Position numbers and translations under genes: made by a program. A DNA stretch of 64,000 nt from Brugia malayi (taxonomy: Eukaryota > Nematoda > Chromadorea > Rhabditida > Onchocercidae), in assembly GCF_000002995.4 (NCBI RefSeq), contig NW_025062475.1:13052687-13116686 (forward strand). The letters run 5' to 3'. Positions 11,269-23,160 of the stretch are shown in pieces. The notes beneath the pieces are model-generated. The model was not told the DNA's origin. It saw only the letters and a program-made list of their open reading frames with translations, and made no database searches. The stretch's first letter is position 1; the number at the start of each line of letters is the position of its first letter.

Positions 11269-14200
11269 AAATTTTCTGATTATTGTTAATTAAACAAGTA
11301 ATTAACGGTTAACAACAAATGACATAAATTAAAGTTCTCTAAGTTTAGATTTTAAAATGTTTATAAAAGAATAAATCACAAACAGAACAATTTGAAATAA
11401 TTGGACACATAATAAATAGATAAACATAAAATGACTAAGTAATACTAATTATAAAAGAAGTAAGTATAAAATAAGTAATTATAAAATGCATAAATATAAA
11501 GTAAGTAAGTTTAGTTGATATTTTCAAATTTTTACCATAATACTTGATTACATTTGTAGTGAAAGTATAAAGTAATGTTATAGAGTACAAAGTTTACCAT
11601 TTAATTAGCATACTTCTAAAATACTCATTACTTTTATCTTTTATCAAACTAAATAAAACTGTGGATAGTTTTCAAAAATAAATTTTATTAAAACTAACTT
11701 TCTAGAAAAAAAAAAAAAAAGAAATAGGAATATTTTATGAAATTCAAATTAATAATTAGATTATTTAGTTTGATAAAAATTTCTAGGCTAAAAATGATGA
11801 ACCAAACTCATTATTTTCCTACTTTTTTATGCTATATGCATTCTCGAAGAAAATTAAAAGAGGAAATGTGCGCAAATGGAACAAAAAAAAAAAAAGAAAT
11901 GGCAATAAATGAATTTACATCATTTTATCAAACTTTCACATTTTTCTTGTGCACTTTTTTTTTTTTTTTTCTTAGATATTTTAATATTTATAAGATTTTT
12001 TATGAAATTAAATATTTAATGTAGTAAATATTATTTGAACTTTGACATTTTTGAAATAATTTTAAAGGTCACTTTATTGCTTTATTACATTTTTAATGTA
12101 GTAATTTCGATTAATAATTAATTTTTATTGTAACAAAAATAAAAGAAATCAGTGTAATTTAATAAATTATTGATATAATTTGATAAAAACGATTTTTTAT
12201 CATTTGATCTGATCAAATTGATTGCAATTTGCAAACTTATCAAGTGGATTTGATTAGATGAGGAATTAGAATTAGCTTCAAATTCAAATTTGCTATTAAC
12301 AATAAAAGTAATAAAGAAAATTTATTCTTGTCACAGTTACAAAAAGTTTCAAAATGCTATTCATTTACCTATAATTGTCACCTGAAATACTATTGGTATA
12401 AGTATAAGTAATTGAATAAATGATTTCAATGTTATGAAAAGAGTAAAAGCCTCAAAATTATATTTATTTTTCTTTTTTTTTTTTAATTTTTAGATGTTCT
12501 AAAATTATTATATTTGTATTAAAATTATTTCATATTTTCTTACATAAAATAATTTTACGTGGCATACGATTTTTACGTGAAAATATTGACGGAAATATAA
12601 AAAACGTCACTTATTAAACCATTACGTTTTTTTTTTTTCTTTTTTTTAGAGTGAGATAAGAAAAAGTTATCAAAATTAGAATTTATAATTAAAATATTAT
12701 CATTTAATCAAAGAGGACAAAAGCTAAAGAAACTTTTAATAAATTTTTTCGTTTCGAATTTTGTTTGATAATGAAGAAGAAATTAAGCCAATTTAATTTC
12801 ATTATTATCAATTAATAATTTTATTAAAAGTAATAAAACTTTTAAATTTTCAAATTATTTATGACAAAAAAAAAAAAAAAAATTATTACAAATACAAATA
12901 GGAAAAATAAAAAAAGAAAATTGAAAATGACAAAGTGAAATGAATGAAGTAATATTATAATAAAAGAAGAAATGACTTATTGCTCATTGCTTTATATATT
13001 TTGAAATTTAAATTTAGAACATATATAGCCGATAGGTCTTTCTATAATTTAATAAATTTAATAAAATGCTAACAAAATGATTAATTAAAAAAAAAAAAAA
13101 AAAGAAAAAAAAGGGAGAAATGTTCGTCATTTAATGGAATATTACTGCTAAAACAGAGGAAAAAGTGTAATAAAGTAAAAGGAAGTAAAGTAATAAAAGT
13201 GTAATAATTGAAATTTTAAGCATAGTTTACAAGCATTTCTATTTGTTTTAAACTTTCTAAAGCAAAAACTTTTCTAAAATACATGTCATTTTCTAAGGTA
13301 CAACAATAACAAATGTAAAATAAAAATGGCACAAAGAGTTTGAAGAATAGATAAAAAATAAAAATAAATAATTTTTGAAAATTTTTTGAGAATTTTTCAA
13401 AATAGATTTTACATTTGAATTTATTTGCATGAAATGAAATGCATTTTTTAAATTTTAATTTATTAATATATACATATTATTAAATGTTGTGAAAATGTGT
13501 GTAAAATTTAGTTAGCATAAAAATAAACAAAAAATTAGCTAATGAGAGGAACAAATTAATCTATCATTTTTTATTTGTTTGACAAAAAGAAAAAAAAAAA
13601 CACTTTTTGATGAGAAATTATTATTATAATTATGATAGGAAAAAAAAAATGCAAATATTATTATTGAATCGATTTTAATTAATGTAAAATTCAATTTTAA
13701 ATTTCATTGAAAAAAAAAAAAAAAAGAAAAGAAAAATATGTAAAAATAAACGATTATTTTATAATAAAACAGAAAAAAAAGGTGAAAAAGTAGGCGAATA
13801 TAAGAGAGAAAGCATTAGAAAATTTCATTTCTTCAAAAGCATTAGGTACATTTCCGCCATAGGCTATTTTGCGCCCTGGAAATGATGCTTTTTCTTCTTT
13901 ACAAAGAAGAAAAGAAAAGGAAAAAAAAAATAAACAATCAATAAAATTTATATTTATGCGATTTGCATCTTCAATTTTTCACATTGTATTATATTTCGTA
14001 TGGGTACATTAACTAATATTATAATTGTTTACAAAATTATTGTTCAAACTGAAACATCTGGTATAACTCATAACTAATATTTAAATAATTTTTTTAAAAT
14101 AATTATTTCATAAATAAATTAATTAGTTTAATCATTTATTAACTTATAAATCTTACCATAACAACAACAACAACAACAACAAAAAAAAATGTTCATTTCA

Positions 14201-14489
14201 TTATATAAATTTAGAAATTAAGAAATAATTGAATTGAAAAATTTTTTTTAATTCTAATATTGAGGAGGAGAGGAAAAAAAAAAAAGTTCTAAACATTTCA
14301 CAAATACAAGTGTTTACCAAATTCTAAGAAATTGAAATTTATTAGAACAAAAAAATTATGAACAAAATTATTAAATTCTTCAAATTTAAATTATTAATTG
14401 TAATCTAATTCATATTAATTATTCGTTTACTGTGTAAAGAATAAATTATAATTTGTAAAGGAATTAATTTAAAAAAAATATGCATAAAT

Positions 14490-14525
14490 TCTCTCTCCCT
14501 CTCTCTTCTCTCTCTCTCTCTCTCT
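14490..14525. repeat. (CT)n array, left arm of opposed pair
   Basis: About 36 bp of CT/CCT dinucleotide repeat. It lies 74 bp from an oppositely oriented GA array at 14599-14642, so a transcript could fold into a long GA:CU hairpin. Confidence 0.95.
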
Positions 14526-14598
14526 GCACAAATGAAATATACCGATGTGATAATATTCATTTATCATATCAAAAAATAAATCAAAAAGGTTAAGAAGG

Positions 14599-14599
14599 A

Positions 14600-14635
<36 letters not shown>

Positions 14636-14642
14636 AGAGAGA
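14599..14642. repeat. (GA)n array, right arm of opposed pair
   Basis: About 44 bp of GA repeat with two GGGA interruptions, opposed to the CT array at 14490-14525. Open frames across it (Ser/Leu- and Arg/Glu-rich) are repeat artefacts. Confidence 0.95.
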
Positions 14643-15400
14643 TAAGCAGAAGAAGAAGCTTAATGGGTTAAATTCTAAATTAAACCATTTTTTCTTCATT
14701 TCTTTAAAAAAAAAAAGAAAGGCAAAAGCAAAAGCATTTTTAATCTTTTACAATTGTAAGAAGAAAATTTGCTTAACGTTATTTTTATTTATTCACATTA
14801 TTGAAATGACTATTATTTTGTGATATATTATCAATAGAAAATGATTCATTACATTCATTCTCATTAAGGATGCATTTTTAGAAAAAAGTTTTATCTTTAA
14901 GTTTATTTATTTTGAAAGAATAGTCTTTTTTTTTTTTTTTGAAATAGCTTTTTTTTTTTGCTTTGTTTTTGTGAAATGAGAAAAGAAGAAAAATAATGAT
15001 TTTATAGTTTGATTTAAAATAAAAAAAGACAAAGAAGCAAGAAGCATTTTCAAAATTAAAAAAAAAATAAAGCAAAAAACAATTTAACTTTATTCTTTCA
15101 TAATACATTATCTTTTTTTCAATAAATTTTTTTTTAAAAAAGCAAAGTTATTGAATTGAAAATTAGAAAGGACTTTTTTTTGTTGGAAAAAGTTGAAAGA
15201 TAAATTTTTTTCTTTTTCTTTCATTTGATATTAATTTCATTTGATATTTTGTATTATATCGCTTTTTTCAAACATTTTCATCTCAGTTGTTTATTAAAAT
15301 TTCTCAATTAATTTTCTTATTTTTTTAATTTTTAATGTAAATAGAAATTAATCAATTTATTTTAGTGTTTTATCATTTAATTTAAACTTTGAACTATTGA

Positions 15401-15626
15401 GTTACAACAGTGAAAAATTGATTCCCGGACAGAATGTCAGGTTACGGTTGTTTAGATTTCATTCTATGAGTGATTACTTATTATTAATTCCGGTTCAGGT
15501 TGTACTGCTTTCCGGTTTTTTCCTGCGGATGAGCAAAGGTGTTGGAGGAAGAATGCTGGAGCAGTTTTGTTAAGATTAAATTTTTCGATAAATCGTGAAC
15601 AGAAAAATTATTTTTGATTTCAGGAA
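15401..15626 (+). promoter_or_regulatory. RAB18 5' flank and trans-splice acceptor
   Basis: Base composition shifts abruptly from AT-only DNA to mixed sequence, with two CCGGTT motifs (near 15490 and 15513) and a TCCCGGA. The acceptor TTTTGATTTCAG ends at 15623, 3 nt before the RAB18 start, as expected for spliced-leader addition. The promoter role is inferred from position. Confidence 0.5.
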
Positions 15627-17663
15627 ATGAATGACGAAGGTGCAGCAATTACAACGTTGAAAATTTTAATCATCGGTGAAAGTGGTGTCGGAAAGTCGAG
15701 GTTTATTTTTGGTTATTTTTAACGTTTATGTATACCTATGAAATATGAAGTATTGCTATACGTAAACATACGTAGTATAGTAGATAGTTTGTATGATAGT
15801 GAAATTAAGGAAGCGTCTTTGCTTCTTCATAAATAGAAAGATTATGTAAGTAGCAAGGTGTCATGGAAGACTTTATGATAGGAATGATATTATATGATAT
15901 AATATTATTTTGAAAACAGTGATTTTATTAGAGTAGTTGAGTAGTTCATATTGAGATGAGAAAATAAACTGCAAATTTTAGTGGAATTAATTCATCACTC
16001 TAAGGCAAATTTGTGCAAAAATTCCATGAATTTTTGTAACAACTATGATTTATTTCAGCTTGATGTTGAGGTTTGTGGATGACACATTTGATCCGGAAAT
16101 TGCTGCTACAATTGGTTAGTTTTTATATAACTTGCTTTTTTAATGGTTTGAGATTGATATTTTGAAACCATTACCAATAAGTATCTGATTATATTCATAT
16201 TAAGGAGTTGACTTTCGAGTTACATCAATGATGGTTAATCAGAATCGGGTGAAATTAGCCATCTGGGCAAGTATTTTTTGTTTTGTTTTGTTTTTTACTC
16301 TTAATGATCATATATCACATTTCCATTACGGTGTCCAGGACTTAGCCACGTATTTATCGTCTGGTTGAGTTCATACTTCTGTCAGTCATATTATTAATTC
16401 AGGTTATTTAAATTTAAATTTGTGCTTAGGACGACGAACGCGTAGCAGAGGAATGTAAAATTTCTCGATATATGTTCTACTATGTTTTAATAGTTGGCCT
16501 TTTTATCATAGTGTTAAAAACCTAATTTATAATGGAATACAAATGGCAATAATCATAAATATATTTTTCAAGAATTTTTTCGGTCTGCATTTTCAAATTT
16601 CAAATTTGCTTCAGATTTGCTACTTTTTTCAGGATACTGCTGGACAAGAACGGTTTCGTACTTTAACACCAAGTTATTATAGAGGAGCTCAAGGAGTGAT
16701 ATGTGGTAAATATTTGACGATTTTTAATTTTTGCTTTGATATTCATGTGATTGGATTGAAGATTGGAGAGAGTGGTATCATGAATGTGAACCTTCGTGTA
16801 GCTAATAATTTTTCCGTTGTCAGTGATGGTCCTAAGTTATTGGTACCATGTATTACTGTTGTTTCCACATGTCTCCTATCTTTCCGATGACTTCCGTTAT
16901 GATTTTAATTTATTTTTGGACAATGCTGAATTAAATAGCATGCTATTCAGTATACGACGTATCAAATCGTCAAACATTTGAACGACTTAGCCATTGGATG
17001 AATGAAGTAGACACATATTCAACCAAAACAGATGCTGTAAAAATGCTCATTGGAAATAAAATTGATATAGTAAGTTTTCTGCAAATAAACTGCAAACGAT
17101 TGTATATGTAACCAAAGTCAGCTACTGAACATGTGGAGGTTTTATAGTCAAGTAGAGAGGTTACTCGAGAAGAAGGATTGGAATTTGCGAAAAAGCATCG
17201 CATGCTGTTTATAGAAGCAAGTGCTAAAACTCGTGAAGGTGTACAGTGCGCATTTGAGGAACTTATTGAAAAGGTTTGTATTCACTTCTTCCCGTAATTT
17301 GATAAACTTTTAATTTAGCTTTCTTTTTATTGATGGCGGTAGACATAAGACTAAAAATATTTATTCTACTTGCTGTTATATTGTCGATGGTTGATTATAG
17401 TAGCGACAATGCCAGTGATGTGAACTAGCCAATGCTGATTCCTTAATTGTGATGGCTTAACTCTGTGAGTTAAGGAGAAGCGAGCTGAGGCATATAAATG
17501 TATGTTAACACTAGGAAATCATGTCTTTCACATTTCTAGCTTAAAATCCACAGCAATTTTTTTTTCTTAGGTTCTGCAAACACCTGGACTGTGGGATAGC
17601 GATCGATCGGCTTTTGCTCTCGGTGCTGCTGCAGATCAGACTATTGGTAATTGCACATGTTGA
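15627..17663 (+). CDS. rab-18: RAB18 small GTPase
   Basis: Ras-superfamily GTPase of the RAB18 family, known in animals for ER-lipid droplet contacts and ER-Golgi trafficking. Exons: 15627-15700, 16059-16114, 16205-16266, 16633-16705, 16951-17069, 17148-17273, 17571-17663; 200 aa, against 206 in human. Visible motifs: P-loop GESGVGKS (17-24), switch I with Thr42, [23 protein letters not shown] (from 64, the RAB18-type switch II), NKID (124-127), EASAK (151-155) and the QTPGLW element. The protein ends in Cys-Thr-Cys, a CXC geranylgeranylation signal. This needs read-through of a possible 5' splice site (G|GTAATT) at 17646/17647. Intron 3 begins with GC (TGG|GCAAGT); no GT donor preserves WDTAGQE. 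The start is the first ATG, 3 nt after an acceptor. Family assignment is very secure. Confidence 0.95.
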
Positions 17664-18585
17664 TGTATGGAGCGACTTTGCACTACTTCGATTATAATGT
17701 TTGAAGGAAACGCTTGCAATTAAATTACACATCTAATTTGCTCCTGATTTAGACGAAGATATATTTTTCCTGAATCAGAATTATCGAAAGAGAATAACCA
17801 TGATTCTATTTTTACTGCTGCATATTTGTTTCACTTCGTGGCATCAGTTTTTGTGACTAATTTAGAACATTTTTGAACATTGCACTTCCCAACAATGGTG
17901 ACAATTACAGAAAAGGGTTGTCTTTTGTAATTACTTCTCAACAATGTATCACTGCTCGTGTCACGTTGTGAAACGTATGCGGATTTTTATGTAAATGATC
18001 TATTTGTTTTAAAGGTGATTTATGTGTCTCATTTTTTGAACTAGGTAATGTGGTTGCATGAATGGCATCATCATATGTTTTTTTTTTTTTTTTTTTTTTT
18101 CAGATAATCTGTTTAACACCTCATATGGTATGCACTTTTATCATTTCGGCCAAATGTATAACCTTTCTTTCATCTTTTTTCGTCATTAGTAGATGAATGA
18201 ATATGGTTAAATTCTATAGTGCTTTGTTCATATGTAATGATATACTTTTTTTTTTCTTTTCCTGGCTTAATTTTTCTTATTTCCTAAGCACAACTTTTTG
18301 AGCTAAAAATAGGTATATATGTATGAAATCTAAGATGTCATATTAATGATTTTGAAATACTTTGTTATAATTTGTTTTCATTGTACTACTATTGTACTAC
18401 TACTGTACTGCACTAATAAAAATGATTTGTAGTGTTATTATAGCTTGAAATTGATAGGAGTGTGTCCTATTTTTTATCCAGTCAACCGATATGCAAGCAG
18501 CAGTTCACAGATGTGGTTCACTAGAATGCGACTTGGAGATTCCACCGCAACAGATTCCCTCGTGCAGAGTACCGGGCATATTTGA
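17664..18585 (+). other. possible alternative RAB18 3' exons
   Basis: If the donor at 17646/17647 is used, a 24-nt exon (18104-18127, preceded by a T20-CAG acceptor) and a terminal exon (18482-18585, preceded by TTTTTTATCCAG) join in frame and end at TGA. The result is 237 aa with a Ser/Thr-rich tail that contains no cysteine. Skipping the 24-nt exon also keeps the frame. The remaining sequence up to 18.6 kb is ordinary 3' UTR or intron. This is inference from splice phase only. Confidence 0.35.
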
Positions 18586-19629
18586 ATTACAAATTTAAAT
18601 TTGAAAATTGAATGAAAAGTGCTTTTATTTTCTCCCTTACGTACTATAATGCTCATTTATTTTTTTCCATAACGAATAAAAAACGCATAAGCATGTATGG
18701 TTCAGAGCTGACTTGATTTCACTTTTATAAAATTCCAGAAATAGCTGAATTGTTTGTGAAGAAAGCAACTATCATCGTAATTTTGAATTGTCTCCGGCGA
18801 ATGATGATCATTTTGCGCTTGTGCTTTTAAGATATGCTATTAATTTTGCTAGAGGACTGCATAACTGCATAATTACTGTTTCAATCAGCAATAAGGAGAG
18901 CTATGTGTGATAATTGTTGATAACAGTAATTGTAAGAAGGACTTCCTGCATAAATTCAACAATGATATAACAATATTATTGAAAATTTATTAGTATATAG
19001 GAATAATTATTAGAGATTGAAAAAATTAATTTTAGAGAGTTATTTGAAATTTTATGGTAGAATTAAGTAGTACAGAGTATAAGAATTTACAGTATAAGAA
19101 AACAACTACTTATCATTCTATGATCAATAAAGTTCATTGCATTAGGCTAATAGAATGAGATTAATTAATTCAACTTTGACAAATGTGGCTCAATGAAGAT
19201 CCTTTGAAAGTTGGCATTATCATTAACACTACTGTTGTTAATTATCATTGATAAACAAAAGATTGACACACCGAATGATTGGGTTGGTTGACCTCTCAGT
19301 TGTAATGATTGATACATATGGCAATAAATATTATATATATACAAAGTTTGTTATTGTTGTTGTTGTTTACATTTATATAAATAATCTAAAAGAGCAATTA
19401 GTCAGCTAACTTTTTAAACAAGAATAAACGAATTTATTCATCAATCAACTATTATCTCTTCAAAAAGCTTATTTTTTGGTTCTATGTTATAAGGCAAGCT
19501 ATCTTCTTTGATAATCTTTCTCAGATGTATATTTGAATATCCATTGCTGATAATTGATGACTTTAATTTTTTTTTTTTTTTTTTTTCTTATAGAAGGGAT
19601 TTGGAGACATTCCATTTAATAAATGAGAA

Positions 19630-19650
19630 TGAGAGAGAGAGAGAGAGAGT
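19630..19650. repeat. (GA)n microsatellite
   Basis: A short GA dinucleotide run, about 340 bp left of an opposed CT run. Confidence 0.95.
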
Positions 19651-19985
19651 GAAATAAAGAAGGGACAAAATGAATAAATCATTGTCATTCTAAGTGAGCA
19701 AAAAAAAAAAAAAGGGAGAAATACAAGAAACCGATTAAAAATATACTATTTGATGTTTAGTCGATTTAAAATATTCATAATCAACTTGTCAAGTTTATTT
19801 TATTCATTAGATTATTAGATTAAAATTAGATTCATTTTGTCTTTTCCCTTTTAAGTTTAAAAAAAAAAAAAAATGCTTCAAATATATATTATGTATATGT
19901 AGACAAAGAATTTTCAAATCAAAATTTTTAGTTTACTTTTCTATTTTAGCAAACTTCGGGAAATATTTTATGTCTTTTTTGTTAA

Positions 19986-19987
<2 letters not shown>

Positions 19988-20022
<35 letters not shown>

Positions 20023-20024
20023 TC
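19988..20024. repeat. (CT)n microsatellite
   Basis: About 36 bp of CT repeat, opposed in orientation to the GA run at 19630. Confidence 0.95.
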
Positions 20025-20569
20025 TTTTATCATTAATTACAAGATGATCTATGAAGCATTAATCAAAAATTTTGAGCTATTTTTTTTGGCGGATTCCTTA
20101 ACAAATGTAAGAATTAGAAATTTTTTTACATTAACACATTTCTTCGCAACACAGTTAAATTATTTGTGACTGAAAATCATTACAATGTAAACAACATTCC
20201 AGGTATGTCAATGTATACGTATGTAATTTCCTCATTACAATCAATGGAAACTGGAAAATTTGATCGATGATCACATAATATAAACAGAAATGAAAAAAAA
20301 AAAAAAAGAAAGAATCAGAACTAAGTATATTTTTAAGTTTTAAGCAAAAAATTAGCATAGATTAATTAATTAATTAATTGATTGATTGAGACATTGATCG
20401 AGATCGAGTAAAGTAATTTAAATAAGTAATTAAGTGATAATAATAAGTAAAAAAGTAATTTTAATTTAATCATGAATGAATTTAGATATTTCAATAGAAG
20501 TGTTAAATTTTAAATTTATACTTGATTTATCAGAAATATTCAAGAAAAAAATGGAAATAAATTAAAGCT

Positions 20570-20644
20570 TTAATTAACACTTTTAATACAACAATAAAAT
20601 AAATTGAATTTTAATTAACACTTTTAATACAACAATAAAATAAA
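20570..20644. repeat. two-copy 40-bp tandem repeat
   Basis: TTAATTAACACTTTTAATAC followed by AACAATAAAATAAA occurs twice with a period of about 40 bp. Confidence 0.9.
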
Positions 20645-20874
20645 GAAGTAATATGTTAGATTGTATTATATTTAAGTAAAAGTTAGATTAAATTTGCAAT
20701 GTATAAAATAGCGATCAAAGATTTTTATTTGATTTAAATAATTTGCATTGAAAAATTTTTTTATTCTTCCATTAATGAAAGATCATCTTGAATTTCATTC
20801 TTCTTGACTCATATTCATTCCAAATATCAATTTCAAAGCAATGTCCCCGAAGAAATAACCATTTCATTGCATTG

Positions 20875-20930
20875 CGGAGAGAGAGAGAGGGAGAGAGAGA
20901 GAGAGAGGGAGAGACGAGAAAGGAAGGGAA
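20875..20930. repeat. (GA)n array
   Basis: GA repeat with GGGA interruptions, opposed to the CT array at 21108-21145. Confidence 0.95.
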
Positions 20931-21107
20931 AGCGGAAGAGAAAATAGAACGATGACGAATTGATTTGTAATTTTATCAAAGAAATTGATCAAATAAATTG
21001 AACAATATAGAAATAATATTCAGAAATTAATATATTCATTTATCAAATTTATTACTAATAAATTTGATAAACATTTTATATTTAATTGCACAATGTTGCA
21101 TAATTTT

Positions 21108-21145
21108 CTCTCTCTCTCTCTCTCTCTCTCTGTCCTCTCTCTCTT
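21108..21145. repeat. (CT)n array
   Basis: CT repeat with a TGTCC interruption, about 180 bp right of an opposed GA array. Confidence 0.95.
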
Positions 21146-21598
21146 TATGCAAACATTTTATTATCATTATGTTTCTCTCTCATTTTAATTGAAAAATTTA
21201 CCTAATAATTTATTAAAAAATTACTTTCAAATAGGTACAATTATACTCTGTAAAAACTGAGAAACTATAAGCGATCAATAATTTATAAAAAAAAATTTGA
21301 AATTGTTAAAATGAAAATAATCCATTTCAATCATATATAATTTTTATTTTATTGTTTGTTTAGAAATTAAAATACAAATAGATGAAAATAAATATTTCAA
21401 ATGAATGTATTTGAGAAAGAAACAGTGAAAAAATTTTGCCGAAAAAAAAAAATTTTTTTTTTTTGAAATTACTATGATACCGCTAAATTGCAAACATTTG
21501 TAATTAATCTTACCGACACATCTAAGTGTAATACAATGAGATCAAAAGGTCATATTAGAGGTCACATTATTGTACAGCAAATTAGTCAGCCGATAATT

Positions 21599-21650
21599 CT
21601 CTCTCTCTCTCCCTCTCTCTCTCTGTCCCTCTCCCTCTCTCTCTTTCTCT
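21599..21650. repeat. (CT)n array, interrupted
   Basis: About 50 bp of CT repeat with CCCT and GTCCC interruptions. The Ser/Leu open frame across it is an artefact. Confidence 0.95.
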
Positions 21651-22588
21651 ATTTGTCGTGTACATTTTTTATTACAGATTGTTGCTTTTTTTTTTTTTGC
21701 ATCAATAATTTGAAGATAGCAAAACAGGTAAATGAATAAATTCAAATTTGTAAGATTTAATTACATTTCGTAAATAAAATTTAAGTTAATAAATTAGTAA
21801 GAAGAAAAAGTAAAAAGAAATAATTGATGAAAATTAGTAGCAAATTGTAATCTTCCATCTATCATCTATTTAGTTAATGTCTTATCTAGCAGAAGAATTG
21901 TTTACATTCTGCTAAACATTGTAAACAAATCACTTCTGTGGACATTTTATTAAAACTAATATATATCTTTTATTAACCGCAAAATATATATCAATAATGA
22001 AAAGGTGTGAATATTTTCTTCCACTCATAATTAATGAATTTTATTGTTTAGAAGAGAATTTTATCATAACAAATTGTATTTAACAATAAATGCAACCAAC
22101 AATTTTAAATACTTTTATTAAAATAATTTATGCAAAAATAATCAATGAATTATTGCAATAAAAATTTTTAAAATAATTTTTGTTGCAAAAATGTGGAAAA
22201 TTTGAAATTTCTATTTGAAATGAAATGAATGAACATTGATAAACAACTAAAAAGTACACATTTCGTGATGATATTTAATAATGAAAAAGAATAAATCACA
22301 GAAATGATAGAAAAGTAATTTCACTTTTTTTTTTTTTTGAAAAAAAAAAAAAGATCTTATTTAATGGGAGGTTTTCATTATCAGTGAAGTAATCAATTCA
22401 AAAAAAAAAAAAATAAAATAGAAATATTTTCAACTGTAAATAACCTTTTTTTTTTTTTAAAAAAAAAGAAATCATTTGTTAATGTAGAAATTGTAATATG
22501 TTTCCTTAATTAATTAACATCAATTTTTAATTTAATTTTCTACTTTTCTTGATGAATGGTCATCACCTAAAAGCAAATGTTAATTTTG

Positions 22589-22619
<31 letters not shown>

Positions 22620-23160
22620 GTATAAAATAGAATTTAGCATTTTGAACAAAAAATATTGAAAAAAAAAAAAAAAAAATACATAAAAAATGTGATTCGATTA
22701 AGTGAAGAATAAAACAATTTGAATAAATTTAATGCTATAATTTGAAAAAAAAAATTTAATTTTTATATTTATTATTACATAATTTATAATATTGTATGCT
22801 AATCACTTTATTACTTTAACTTTACTTTACTTTACCTACTATAAGTAAAGTATTTTGTAATTTAATTACTATATAATTTAATTTATCTATTATCACATAT
22901 TTTATAATATATATGCTAAATTGATTACTTTTTTACTAAAATATATTCCACATTTAATCAAATTCATTCATTACATTATGATTACAATTCTATTTGTTTA
23001 TTTTTTTTTTATTTTGCAACAAATTTATTTGTTTGTTTATTTGTTTACTTATTTATTTTCTGATTAATAGATTACCATATAATTTTTTATGCTATTTCAA
23101 TAGTAATATTTTAACATTTAATAAATTACTGAGAAAGTTTGCTTCTTTTTTTTTTTCTCC

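Larger units (their letters stand above)
1..15400. other. AT-rich gene desert
   Basis: No coding sequence can be supported here. Open frames are short and come from homopolymers or simple repeats. The DNA is dominated by A and T runs of 8-24 bases, with many A-runs interrupted by one G and several T-run/A-run inverted pairs. Local tandem duplications are listed separately. Small patches of higher complexity occur near 1800-1880, 3774-3815, 9121-9245, 12552-12630 and 13845-13890; none encodes a recognisable protein or tRNA. Confidence 0.8.
18586..23160. other. AT-rich intergenic region
   Basis: No gene can be supported. The region holds opposed GA and CT arrays (listed separately), a 40-bp duplication at 20570-20644, and many A/T homopolymers. 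Several A-run/T-run inverted pairs occur near 21445, 22325 and 22445. All open frames found are repeat-derived. Confidence 0.75.

Noticed and set aside
14469..14699. Ser/Leu-rich open frame
   Set aside because: Entirely explained by the opposed CT and GA arrays.
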